In this document: in pieces, positions 44,813-53,578 of the stretch
Layout: each line of letters opens with the position of its first letter
Numbering within the stretch: position 1 is the first letter of the stretch
Assembly: GCA_031628995.1 (NCBI GenBank)
Contig: JAVLUO010000013.1
Span: 1 to 59,262, forward strand
Reading direction: 5' to 3'
DNA: 59,262 nt
Source: Bacillota bacterium LX-D
Lineage (GTDB): Bacteria > Bacillota > DUOV01 > Zhaonellaceae
Notes under the pieces: model-generated
What the model saw: the letters and a program-made list of their open reading frames with translations, nothing else
What the model was told of the DNA's origin: nothing
The model's database searches: none
Program-made: the position numbers and the translations under genes

Positions 44813-45630
44813 GCATTAGCAATCTTTTTACGACTGCGTATTTTTTTCTTTGGTTGCTCTTTATTTTGTTCTTGCAAAGCTAAACTAGCTTTTAATGCTT
44901 CCATTAAATCTACTACTTTTTCCTTATTTGCCTGAGGAATAGTAATTTCTTGACCCGTAATTTTTGCTTTAATTATGTTAAGTAAAGCTTCTCGATATTC
45001 ATCTGTATATTTTTCCGGTTCAAAGGAAGCTGCCAAAGACTGTATTAACTGGACTGCCATTTTTATTTCATTATCATGTATTTTTATATCTACATTTAAG
45101 GGGATCTCTTTTGCCTCGCGAATTTCATTAGGAAAAAACATTGTTTCCATCATAATGTAATCATTAGCATAAGGACGTAAACACGCCAGACTTTGTTTGG
45201 AACGAATTGCAACTTTAGCAATAGCTATTTTCCCCGCTTGCTGCATTGCCATTCTTAATAAAATATAAGCCTTTTGACTAATATCTTCAGGACCTAATAA
45301 GTATGAACGATCGTAATAGATAGGATCTATTTCTGGCAAATCAACAAAATCAATTATATCAATAGTTCTTGTAGTTTCATCAGGTATACTTTCCAAATCC
45401 TTTTCGTTAATTACGACAAATTTACCCTTTTCATATTCGTAACCTTTAACAATTTCATCTTCCTCTATTTTACGATTACAGACAGGGCATACTTTTTCAT
45501 AATGAATTGGCGTTCCACATTCTTTATGCAGCTGACGAAAACTAATATTCTTTTTTTCAGTAGCAGCATACATTTTAATTGGTATACTAACTAATCCGAA
45601 GCTAATTGAACCTTTCCACATTGCACGCAT
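44809..45630 (-). CDS. ku: Ku DNA end-binding protein
   Basis: A 273-residue bacterial Ku: MWKGSISFGLVSIPIKMYAA at the start, a bridge region with CGTPIHYEKVCPVCNRKIEE (a zinc-like CPVC pair), KGYEYEKGKFVV, and a lysine/arginine-rich C-terminal tail (KKKIRSRKKI) that contacts DNA and ligase. It forms a homodimer ring on double-strand breaks. Together with the two previous genes it gives a complete end-joining set, useful for germinating spores. Confidence 0.95.
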   Translation of the reverse strand: MRAMWKGSISFGLVSIPIKMYAATEKKNISFRQLHKECGTPIHYEKVCPVCNRKIEEDEIVKGYEYEKGKFVVINEKDLESIPDETTRTIDIIDFVDLPEIDPIYYDRSYLLGPEDISQKAYILLRMAMQQAGKIAIAKVAIRSKQSLACLRPYANDYIMMETMFFPNEIREAKEIPLNVDIKIHDNEIKMAVQLIQSLAASFEPEKYTDEYREALLNIIKAKITGQEITIPQANKEKVVDLMEALKASLALQEQNKEQPKKKIRSRKKIANA

Positions 45631-46206
45631 TTGCTACTTCACCCTCTAAGCCTTTATTTCAAACTATTAATAGCTTCTCAAATAAATCATCATTTAAACA
45701 AATATAATAGTACCAATTTGTTCAACATCTGGTGAATATTCCATCAATACAGACAAAAATATACAAGCTTAAATAAATAGGCAAAATGGCTAAGGTTATT
45801 ATTACGTACAAATACATAACCTGTTTTCCCAACTTCAGCCCAGGAAATCTTGGTTTCTAAGCCCTCTGATACAAAACTAGTTGGAATTATATTACATTAC
45901 TTACAAACTTATTTAGTTGATTATGAAGCATCTGTCATGCAATTATCTTCCCACTTTATCTAAAAATAATAATATTTATTATAGTGAATTTAATCTTAAC
46001 TATAGTTTTAAGTCTAATTTTTGTGTAACTTTTAAAACATTGCTCCAAGGGGTAAAATTTAAGATACCATTAATATCTTTATACAGTATTCCTATTGCTG
46101 TAACATTCAAAACCTGAGCATATCTGGGCTTGACATATTACCGCAGGACTTTATAAAACAAAGTCAATTCTAGTAATTTACATCAGAATTGACGTAAATA
46201 TAATTA
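45631..46206. other. Intergenic, possible gene relic
   Basis: No intact gene. On the minus strand at about 45755-45890 a frame reads SEGLETKISWAEVGKTGYVF, which recalls the end of YcxB-like proteins but lacks a start. An inverted repeat GTCAATTCT...AGAATTGAC (46163-46193) lies 13 bases after the MTHFR-family stop and may act as its terminator. Confidence 0.35.
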
Positions 46207-47013
46207 TTATCTTTTTGTTTTAAATTCAATAAGAGGTTTAATTTGCCGATTTTTCTCACTGTTTATCTCAGGTGTAAGTACAGCTGAAAGATAGTCATAT
46301 AAATTTGCCTTAATGGGCATAAAATAAATATTTGTATTGGTCTGATTAATAAAGTCAATTATTTTGGTTGCAAAATTTACATTCCAGACTAGGTTAGGTC
46401 TAAAATCAGCTGGAAAAACCACATTATTTTTTGTTTCCCAATAGTTGACAGAATTCTCGGATAGAACTGGCGATATTCCCCAAAAAACATCCTTTCCACT
46501 TAAAATTTCAGCATATATTTCCATTAGCCTTAAGTCAAAAAATGGTTGAGTAAAAAATCCGTCTGCTCCAACATCGATTTTACGCATTATATAGTCATGC
46601 TCTTTGCTTATACTTTGTCGATAAGGATCGATAGCTCCATAGACTTTTAGCTCTGGCAGTTCATTTTTCAGCTTCTTTATAACATCTAGGCTTGTAGTAG
46701 GATATATTTTTTTTGACATATCCTGAGGAAAATCACCTGTTACAACTAAAACTTCTCTAATGTTATATTCCACGAATTTCTCAAGTAAGGGAAAAGGCCT
46801 TTCCAAATTAATATCGATGGCTCGTATATGAGGAATGATATCCAGCTGAAATTTGTTTGTATACTTACCAGCTTCCCAACTGCGTATATCGAAGCGAAGC
46901 AAATCGGGAACATTAATAGTTTTAATTAAACTAAAATTATCTTTAATTAATTTTAGATCTTTTAACAAAGATTTTTCACTTCGAGGCACAAGTTCCACAG
47001 ATATTATTGACAT
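46207..47013 (-). CDS. Methylenetetrahydrofolate reductase family protein
   Basis: About 268 residues from ATG 47013 behind GGGGTG. It has the MTHFR TIM-barrel pattern: an N-terminal VELVPR, the LVVTGDFPQ strand-loop motif near residue 110, VYGAIDPYRQ, and VGADGFFTQPFFDLRLME with the conserved F-F-T-Q-P. It probably reduces methylene-tetrahydrofolate or is a diverged relative; identity to MetF cannot be fixed by eye. No folate or acetyl-CoA genes flank it. Confidence 0.75.
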   Translation of the reverse strand: MSIISVELVPRSEKSLLKDLKLIKDNFSLIKTINVPDLLRFDIRSWEAGKYTNKFQLDIIPHIRAIDINLERPFPLLEKFVEYNIREVLVVTGDFPQDMSKKIYPTTSLDVIKKLKNELPELKVYGAIDPYRQSISKEHDYIMRKIDVGADGFFTQPFFDLRLMEIYAEILSGKDVFWGISPVLSENSVNYWETKNNVVFPADFRPNLVWNVNFATKIIDFINQTNTNIYFMPIKANLYDYLSAVLTPEINSEKNRQIKPLIEFKTKR

Positions 47014-47103
47014 TTTTATCACCCCAGTTAGTATTATTTATCAGTCCAAAAAAAATTATAGATACTATTTGACATATTTTCAAATACTATTGTACAAAAA
47101 AAA

Positions 47104-47127
47104 AGCAGGGTGTTTAATAACCCTACT
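47104..47127 (-). terminator. Terminator after EF-G-like gene
   Basis: AGTAGGGT...ACCCTGCT with an 8-base loop, followed on the minus strand by TTTTTTTTG, 31 bases after the stop at 47158. Confidence 0.85.
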
Positions 47128-47157
47128 TCAAAATTATAAATGAGGTAAAAACTTTTT

Positions 47158-49209
47158 TTAACTAGTCTTAGCTACCTTTGATGCTTCAATAATTTTATTA
47201 GCAATAACCGAAGGAACTTCTTCATAATGTGCAAATGCCATCGTAAAACTACCCCGACCTTGAGTGATAGATTTTAAATCAATTGCATATTTGTACATTT
47301 CAGATAGTGGCGCCAGTGCACGAATAATTTGATATTTCCCTTTAGGCTCCATACCTAATATTCTTCCTCGTTTAGCATTAAAATCGCCAATAATGTCCCC
47401 CATGAATTTTTCCGGTACGGTTACTTCTACTTGCATATATGGTTCTAGCAATACGGGTTTTGCTTTTTCCAACGCTTTTCTAAAGGCTAAAGATGCAGCA
47501 ATTTTGAAAGCCATTTCAGAAGAATCAACCGGGTGGTAGGACCCATCCGTTAAAGTAACCTTAACATTTGTTACAGGATACCCTGCCACTATTCCCTCGG
47601 TCATGGCTTCCTTAATACCTTTTTCTACTGCAGGTATATACTGCTTCGGTACAGAGCCTCCAAAGATAGTTTCCTCAAATTCAAATTCCTTTTCTTCAAT
47701 TGGAGCAAGATCAATAAAAACATGACCGTATTGACCATGCCCCCCCGATTGTTTTTTATGTTTCCCTTCTATCTTTTGAGTAGCTACTTTAATTGTTTCA
47801 CGATAAGGAATTTTCGGGGTAGCCATTTCAACATCAACACCAAATTTACGGTGTAGTTTTTCTAAGGTAATATCTAAATGGGTCTCTCCTAACCCTATAA
47901 GTAAAGTTTCTTTAGTTTCCAAATCTTTTTTTACTCTTAATGTAGGATCCTCTTCTAATAAACGGGCAATTGCATTGCCAAGTTTATCCTCATCGCCTTT
48001 ACTTTTTGGTTGGATAGCAACTGGCAAATTAGGTTCTGGAAAATCAATACCTTCCAATTGTTTTGGATTTTGTTTATTAGTTAATGTATCTCCAGTTGCA
48101 GTAAATTGAAGCTTTGTTAAAGTAACAATATCACCGGCTTTAATTTCAGAAACAGGATGCTGTTGTTTACCAACCATAGTAAAAAGTTGCCCAATTTTTT
48201 CTTCATTTTCTTTGTTAGAATTGTATACAGATATTTCAGGTTTTAATGTTCCATTAAAAACTTTCAGGAAACTTATTTTACCTACATAAGGATCTGCTAG
48301 TGTTTTAAATACTAAAGCAGCCAATGTTTCGTCCACAACTTCAGAACTAACGGCTGCATCCAAGGGTGATGGGAAATATTCAACTATAAAGTCTAATATT
48401 GGGGAGATTCCAATATTTTTTAAAGCAGAACCGCACAAAACGGGAACTACTTTTGATGTAATTATTCCATTTCGTAATCCAGATTTAATTTCATCTGTAG
48501 TTAATTCAGCCCCATCAAGATACTTAATTAGCAGATCATCGTCCCCTTCAGCAGCTGCTTCAATTATATTTAAACGCAAAGTGGTAACATCATTTTCTAG
48601 CTCAGTAGGGATAGGCGCTTCCTGAAACTTTCCAGTTCCCTCCTCATATAATAATGCTTTTAAGTTAATGATATCTATAATACCTTTAAATGAATTTTCC
48701 GCACCAATTGGTATTTGCACTGGAATTATTCTCTTTCCATTATCCTGCGTAAAAACTTGTAATTCGTCTAAAACTTTTGAAAAGTCTGCATTTTCACGAT
48801 CCATTTTGTTAATGTAAAATAAACGAGGCAGGTTATTTTCTTCTGCATAATCCCAAATAACCTGTGTTTGAACTTCTACACCCGAAACAGCACAAACAGT
48901 AAATATTAAACTGTCCGCAACTCTTAAGGTTCCTTTCACATCACCAATGAAATCAGCGTAACCAGGAGTATCCAAAAAATTGATTTTAGAATTCTGCCAT
49001 TCAAGCGGAGCTAAAGCCATCTTAATAGTTATTTTTCGTTTAATTTCCTCAGGTAAATAATCTGTTGTTGTATTACCTTCATCAACTTTTCCTAATCGCG
49101 ATATTACTCCCGCATTAAATAAAAATGCCTCTGTAAGCGATGTTTTTCCCGCGCCCCCATGGGCTACAATTCCAACATTTCTAATCTTACCTGACTCGTA
49201 GACTTTCAT
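47158..49209 (-). CDS. Elongation factor G-like GTPase (EF-G2 type)
   Basis: A 683-residue translation GTPase. G1 is AHGGAGKTSL (canonical EF-G has AHIDAGKTT), G3 is DTPGYADF and G4 is NKMD; domains III-V follow, with HGQYGHVFIDLAP in domain IV and GSVPKQYIPAVEKG after it. The altered G1 and shorter length match the EF-G-like paralogues found beside the true EF-G in many Firmicutes and actinobacteria. The tip loop of domain IV is HKKQSGGHGQYGHV. Its cellular role is unsettled. It is monocistronic. Confidence 0.9.
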   Translation of the reverse strand: MKVYESGKIRNVGIVAHGGAGKTSLTEAFLFNAGVISRLGKVDEGNTTTDYLPEEIKRKITIKMALAPLEWQNSKINFLDTPGYADFIGDVKGTLRVADSLIFTVCAVSGVEVQTQVIWDYAEENNLPRLFYINKMDRENADFSKVLDELQVFTQDNGKRIIPVQIPIGAENSFKGIIDIINLKALLYEEGTGKFQEAPIPTELENDVTTLRLNIIEAAAEGDDDLLIKYLDGAELTTDEIKSGLRNGIITSKVVPVLCGSALKNIGISPILDFIVEYFPSPLDAAVSSEVVDETLAALVFKTLADPYVGKISFLKVFNGTLKPEISVYNSNKENEEKIGQLFTMVGKQQHPVSEIKAGDIVTLTKLQFTATGDTLTNKQNPKQLEGIDFPEPNLPVAIQPKSKGDEDKLGNAIARLLEEDPTLRVKKDLETKETLLIGLGETHLDITLEKLHRKFGVDVEMATPKIPYRETIKVATQKIEGKHKKQSGGHGQYGHVFIDLAPIEEKEFEFEETIFGGSVPKQYIPAVEKGIKEAMTEGIVAGYPVTNVKVTLTDGSYHPVDSSEMAFKIAASLAFRKALEKAKPVLLEPYMQVEVTVPEKFMGDIIGDFNAKRGRILGMEPKGKYQIIRALAPLSEMYKYAIDLKSITQGRGSFTMAFAHYEEVPSVIANKIIEASKVAKTS

Positions 49210-49446
49210 TTGCCTCCTCCTTTGTTCATGGCTTGTGTAATTCTAAAATGACGGTCTTGAAAAAAAACCGCCTGTTTCCTTGATGTAATATATGTTCTGT
49301 TATATAAAAATAAAATCCTTTTTTTAACAAAAGTTTTTTTATATTTTAGGAAATTAAACTTTTTAAATTAACAAAAACATTTATTTTTTTCTTAAACGAT
49401 AATTACCAGCATATTAATTAATAAGTAAAATTTGGAGGGAAAACTA

Positions 49447-50976
49447 TTGCAAAAATTTTTTCAAGGTGCATTTTTATTAATAGCTGCTAATTTAATTAAT
49501 CGGATTTTAGGATTTATCTATAAAGTCTACACAGTAAGACTGATTGGGGCTGAAGGGATTGGTCTTTTTGAATTGGTATTTCCTATTTATAACTTAGTAC
49601 TTGTTCTAACTACTGCTGGAATTCCTTTAGCAATTCCTAAATTAATATCAGAGGAATTTGCCAGGCATAACTATAAGCAAGTTAAAAAAATCTTTTTGGT
49701 CGCCTTGTTTATCTTAGCAACCTCTGGATTCCTAAGCACAACTGTTCTTCTTTGGTCTGCACCATACTTAAGTATAAAATTCTTTTCAGATCAAAGAGTC
49801 TATTGGTCATTTGTGGTAACACTTCCTGCAATTTTTATTGTAGCAATAAGTTCAGCTTTCCGAGGTTATTTTCAAGGAATGCAAAATATGCTTCCAGGAT
49901 CTACAAGTCAGGTTGTTGAACAAATAGTAAGATTTACAGTAGGAATAATTGCTGTTCAATTTTTGCTTCCTTATGGTTTAGAATTGGCTGCAGCCGGCTT
50001 AGCATTAGCCATGGTTTCAGGAGAATTTGCAGGGCTATTATCTTTAGTTGCATTCTTTTGGAAAAAAAGAATTAACCAAATTTCGCTTAAATATTTTAAA
50101 AATGAAAGAACTAACATCCTAAGAATTTTATCATCTATTTATAAAATAGCAATACCAACTACACTGACTAGAGTTATACTTGCTGCAACATTGACTGCTG
50201 AAGCTATTATAATACCCATTAGACTTATTAATTCGGGTCTAACCATGTCTCAAGCTACTCAGAGTTACGGTCAGTTTTCAGGAATGGCCTTTTCCTTAAT
50301 CAATTTACCTACAATTATTACAGTTTCTTTAGCAATCTCACTTGTTCCAGCTATTTCTGAAGCATTGGCTTTAAATGATTATAACCTAATTAGGAAAAGG
50401 ACAAATCAAGTACTAAAAATTACAATTTATACTGCAATACCTTGCTTAGTAATATTTTTCTATTTGTCAAGAAATATTATGCAAGTTGTTTATAATACAA
50501 CTGAAGCTAGTGCAATTTTAGCTACACTAGCTTTAGGGTGCCCCTTTTTCTATTTACAGCAAACAACTAATGGAATACTGCAGGGACTAGGAAAAGTAAA
50601 TTTAATTTTTAAAAACGCTTTAATTGGAAGCATAGTTACTTTGGCAGGGATTTACTGGTTAACTGCATTACCAAATATTGGAATTCAGGGAGCATCAATG
50701 GCCGTAATTGCCGGTTCAGTAATAATTTCTTATCTTAACTTTGTATCCTTATTGAAATTTACTCATTTAAAGCCTAATTGGTTTCAAATTCTTTTTGCCC
50801 CAATTTTTGGAGGCATTGGCATGTATTATTTTCTTAATAGTTTTTTTCAAAACATTGGGGGCTGGTTTTCTTTGGTATGGGCATGTATGTTAAGTTTTGC
50901 ATTATACTCTTTAATCTTAATTATAACTGGATGTATTAAACTTAAAAGAATATACGTTAGTTTAAAATGGTTTTAA
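49447..50976 (+). CDS. spoVB: SpoVB-like MOP-family flippase
   Basis: About 509 residues and 12-14 transmembrane segments, starting at TTG 49447 behind GGAGGG (the in-frame TTG at 49432 overlaps that site). MATE/MOP-fold motifs include NRILGFIYKVYTVRLIGAEG, TAGIPLAIPKLISEE and FRGYFQGMQNMLPGSTSQVV. The SpoVB/MurJ-related group moves lipid-linked cell-wall precursors and is needed for the spore cortex. Its 3' end overlaps surE by 15 bases in convergent orientation. Confidence 0.88.
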   Translation: MQKFFQGAFLLIAANLINRILGFIYKVYTVRLIGAEGIGLFELVFPIYNLVLVLTTAGIPLAIPKLISEEFARHNYKQVKKIFLVALFILATSGFLSTTVLLWSAPYLSIKFFSDQRVYWSFVVTLPAIFIVAISSAFRGYFQGMQNMLPGSTSQVVEQIVRFTVGIIAVQFLLPYGLELAAAGLALAMVSGEFAGLLSLVAFFWKKRINQISLKYFKNERTNILRILSSIYKIAIPTTLTRVILAATLTAEAIIIPIRLINSGLTMSQATQSYGQFSGMAFSLINLPTIITVSLAISLVPAISEALALNDYNLIRKRTNQVLKITIYTAIPCLVIFFYLSRNIMQVVYNTTEASAILATLALGCPFFYLQQTTNGILQGLGKVNLIFKNALIGSIVTLAGIYWLTALPNIGIQGASMAVIAGSVIISYLNFVSLLKFTHLKPNWFQILFAPIFGGIGMYYFLNSFFQNIGGWFSLVWACMLSFALYSLILIITGCIKLKRIYVSLKWF

Positions 50977-51726
50977 ATGTTTACTTTTTAAATAATTAAT
51001 TAATTCATAGTTTGTCAAATCAAACCCTAGTGGAGTTAACGAAATAGATCTGTGTTCTAAAGCAGCAACATCTGTACCTAATTTTGCTTCTAGGGCAATG
51101 GGTTGACCCCCTAACCAATAATAGTCTTTTCCCCGGGGGTCTTTTCTTACTTCTACTGAATTTTCATAAAGACGAAGACCTTGGGAAGTAATCTCTAGTC
51201 CTTTTACGGGCCCCTTGGAAACACATGGTACATTAACATTTATTAGCGCATTATTGTCTAATTCTATTTCATTAATCTGTAAAATTAATTTTTTAACAGT
51301 TTCTGCTACAAAGACAAGGTCTTCGGACAAGGCACCTTCTTCTACAGAGACTGCAATTGCTGGAACACCATTAATTATTGCTTCAATAGCTGCTGAAACA
51401 GTGCCTGAATAAATTATATCTGTCCCAAGGTTAAATCCGTTATTAATACCCGATACAACGAAATCAGGTTTATGGTCTAATAATTTATCAAGTGCCAATT
51501 TAACACAGTCAGCAGGTGTCCCAGATACAGAATAACCATAGCTTTCGTTTTCTAATAATACTTTATTAACTCGCAAAGGTTTATGCATAGTAATGCCGTG
51601 ACCTGCTGCACTACGCTCTCTTTCTGGTGCTACAGTAAAAACTTCTGCAATTGTCAACAAGGAACGTTGCAAATATTTTATTCCCTGAGCATCTATACCG
51701 TCGTCGTTAGTAAGTAGTATTTTCAT
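50962..51726 (-). CDS. surE: 5'/3'-nucleotidase SurE
   Basis: A 254-residue phosphatase from ATG 51726 behind AAGGGGGA. It has the metal-binding N-terminus MKILLTNDDGIDAQGI, VAPERERSAAGHGIT, SGTPADCVKLAL and VSGINNGFNLGTDIIYSGTV. It removes phosphate from nucleoside monophosphates and short polyphosphates. It overlaps the fur-like gene by 4 bases, so the two are co-transcribed. Confidence 0.95.
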   Translation of the reverse strand: MKILLTNDDGIDAQGIKYLQRSLLTIAEVFTVAPERERSAAGHGITMHKPLRVNKVLLENESYGYSVSGTPADCVKLALDKLLDHKPDFVVSGINNGFNLGTDIIYSGTVSAAIEAIINGVPAIAVSVEEGALSEDLVFVAETVKKLILQINEIELDNNALINVNVPCVSKGPVKGLEITSQGLRLYENSVEVRKDPRGKDYYWLGGQPIALEAKLGTDVAALEHRSISLTPLGFDLTNYELINYLKSKHLKPF

Positions 51727-52172
51727 AAATCCCCCTTATTAATTTGACTACATTTTCGGCAAAAACCATAAAACTTAAGTTGATGATCTACTATTTCAAA
51801 ATTTTTTTTTCTGTTAATTGCGGCTTCTAAAGTTTCTAATAAATCATCTTCAAACTCTTCTACATAACCACAACGTAAACAAATTAAATGATGATGATGG
51901 TGGACTTCCTGATCGTTAAATTCATATCTACTTTTACCGTCACCAAATTGAATCTTTTGTAATACATCTAAATCAGCGAAAAGATCTAAAGTACGGTAAA
52001 CAGTTGCCAGACCTATTTCAGGATGACTGCCTTTTACAATTTTATATACTTCCTCAGCACTTAAATGCTGTTGAGCATTTTCCAAAAAAGCTTTCAAGAT
52101 CACCTGCCGTTGTGGCGTTACCTTGTAATCTTTGTCATGCAATTTTTTAAATATTTTTTCCAAGCTTTTCAT
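51723..52172 (-). CDS. Fur family metal or peroxide regulator
   Basis: A 149-residue protein from ATG 52172 behind GAGGTAA. The winged-helix part is KDYKVTPQRQVILKAFLENA and LATVYRTLDLFADL. The metal site is the histidine cluster QEVHHHHHLICLRCG with a second CRKCS near the C-terminus (structural zinc, two C-x2-C pairs). Fur, PerR and Zur cannot be separated by eye. Confidence 0.9.
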   Translation of the reverse strand: MKSLEKIFKKLHDKDYKVTPQRQVILKAFLENAQQHLSAEEVYKIVKGSHPEIGLATVYRTLDLFADLDVLQKIQFGDGKSRYEFNDQEVHHHHHLICLRCGYVEEFEDDLLETLEAAINRKKNFEIVDHQLKFYGFCRKCSQINKGDL

Positions 52173-52347
52173 TAATATTACCTCACAATACCAATTTGCG
52201 CTAATTGACTCTAACAACTATTATTTAATTAATTCAACGTTTTCAATACTTAACCTCTAAATAAAAGATTAAAACCAAAGAAATATTTTGAATTAAGTTA
52301 TATCAAAATTTTTTAGGCATATAAGTAATTGTAAGGAGGTGCTTGCT

Positions 52348-52740
52348 TTGCCTAAGTCGAGCAAAGATAAAAATGTACATTCAAATCATTTAAATCCCAC
52401 TATAATTGGTTTTTTTAACGCAATCATTGTTACCATTATGTTAGTTATAACACTTAGCCTATTTTTCTATTTTTCCTCATTTTCAGAATACCATTTAAGT
52501 AATCTTTCAGTAATAGTAGTAGTGCTCAGCGTATTCTGGGGAGGATTTAAAGCAGCCAATCTAACGGAAACTAATTTATTATTACATAGCTTAGGAGTAG
52601 GATTTTTATATTTAATTTTTACTATACTCCTGGCAATTTTAATTTCCGAACCTTTAAGTTTCATCTCCATATGTATAAAACTGCTCTACTGTCTAGGAGC
52701 AGGAGCGGCTGGGGGAGTAGTTGGAGCCTCATTTAAATAA
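52348..52740 (+). CDS. TIGR04086 family membrane protein
   Basis: About 130 residues starting at TTG 52348, seven bases after AAGGAGG. It has four predicted transmembrane segments (NAIIVTIMLVITLSLFFYF, NLSVIVVVLSVFWGGFKAA, GVGFLYLIFTILLAILI, LLYCLGAGAAGGVVGASFK). The glycine-rich end and WGGFKAA are typical of the YrzE/TIGR04086 family of Firmicutes, of unknown function. Confidence 0.75.
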   Translation: MPKSSKDKNVHSNHLNPTIIGFFNAIIVTIMLVITLSLFFYFSSFSEYHLSNLSVIVVVLSVFWGGFKAANLTETNLLLHSLGVGFLYLIFTILLAILISEPLSFISICIKLLYCLGAGAAGGVVGASFK

Positions 52741-52756
52741 AATTAGTTAAATATTT

Positions 52757-52788
52757 AAAAAGAGAGTAGTTTATACTACTCTCTTTTT
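52757..52788. terminator. Bidirectional terminator
   Basis: AAAAAGAGAGTAGT-ttat-ACTACTCTCTTTTT, a 14-bp perfect stem with U-runs on both strands. It serves the plus-strand TIGR04086 gene and the minus-strand spoVM gene. Confidence 0.92.
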
Positions 52789-52858
52789 AAGATTGTTTTA
52801 ATATTTTCTTTAAGAGACCTTTTATAAAACCTGGCAGTGAAATGAAATATACTTTCAT
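52787..52858 (-). CDS. spoVM: SpoVM-like coat-assembly peptide
   Basis: A 23-residue peptide from ATG 52858 behind AAAAGGGGTG: MKVYFISLPGFIKGLLKKIL, then KQS. Bacillus SpoVM has 26 residues with the same plan: M-K-x-Y at the start, a central L-P-x-F kink, then an amphipathic basic helix with a glycine. SpoVM sits on the convex forespore membrane and recruits SpoIVA. Its own ribosome-binding site and the terminator 3' of it support a real gene. It is far below normal gene-finder limits. Confidence 0.7.
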   Translation of the reverse strand: MKVYFISLPGFIKGLLKKILKQS

Positions 52859-52930
52859 TAAATTCACCCCTTTTTAAAAATACCCATTTCCCTTACTATA
52901 TTATTGTTCATCTTGAAAAAAGTGATTTGT

Positions 52931-53518
52931 TTAGCTTGAAAAGTTATGGTAAATAATAACATCATTATCTTCTACCTTACTCCTAAAACTTTTAAAATAT
53001 AAAATAATAAGAACAGCAATAAGATTAATAAGCAGTAATTTAATATCTGTGCTAACAACAGCAGCACTTGCTGGCAAAACGGCTAAATTGAAAAGTTTAA
53101 ACTTGTCTTTATTTTTTATTAGCAAAAAACCACTTAAACAGCAAGCTAGATAAATCTGAATAAAGCATGGGATTAATACTAACATTTGACCTATAAGCCC
53201 GCTGGTAATACTTGTTAAATTTTTATTTTTTGTAAAAATATAGCCCATAGCCGTAAAGATCATGCTTACTTGTAATAAAGTATTTGCTTTGACTAAAATA
53301 CTTCCAAGCCAAATTATAAGAACGCCCTTAATAATTTCTAAGATAAAGATCAAAAAAGTTAATTCAATTCCTAAGTTTAGGATCAAGGAAAATAATTTAG
53401 AAGAATGTTTTTTAAGAGAATTTTTTTTCATTAAACTTAGGTAATAATAAGCTATATTAAAAAAGGATAACATTCCTACAAAGTAGCAAAGCAAAAAATA
53501 AAAAAAAACCTCTAACAT
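52931..53518 (-). CDS. Membrane protein, distantly PlsY-like
   Basis: A 195-residue protein with about five or six transmembrane segments. Segment order and phrases such as LCYFVGMLSFFNIAYYYLSL, LEIIKGVLIIWLGS and AMGYIFTKNKN line up loosely with PlsY acyl-phosphate acyltransferases. However, the PlsY catalytic motifs (GSGNxGATN and GHxxPVFxxFKGGKG) are absent. If related it is inactive as an acyltransferase. It sits between spoVM and dinG; a sporulation role is only a guess from position. Confidence 0.55.
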   Translation of the reverse strand: MLEVFFYFLLCYFVGMLSFFNIAYYYLSLMKKNSLKKHSSKLFSLILNLGIELTFLIFILEIIKGVLIIWLGSILVKANTLLQVSMIFTAMGYIFTKNKNLTSITSGLIGQMLVLIPCFIQIYLACCLSGFLLIKNKDKFKLFNLAVLPASAAVVSTDIKLLLINLIAVLIILYFKSFRSKVEDNDVIIYHNFSS

Positions 53519-53578
53519 TATATTCCCCCTTTACAAAATTATGTAATAAGGGGAATATTTATTACTAATCAAACCACA

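Noticed and set aside
45917-46117. Small plus-strand gene upstream of the MTHFR-family gene
   Set aside because: AT-rich chance frame without a start site or family resemblance.
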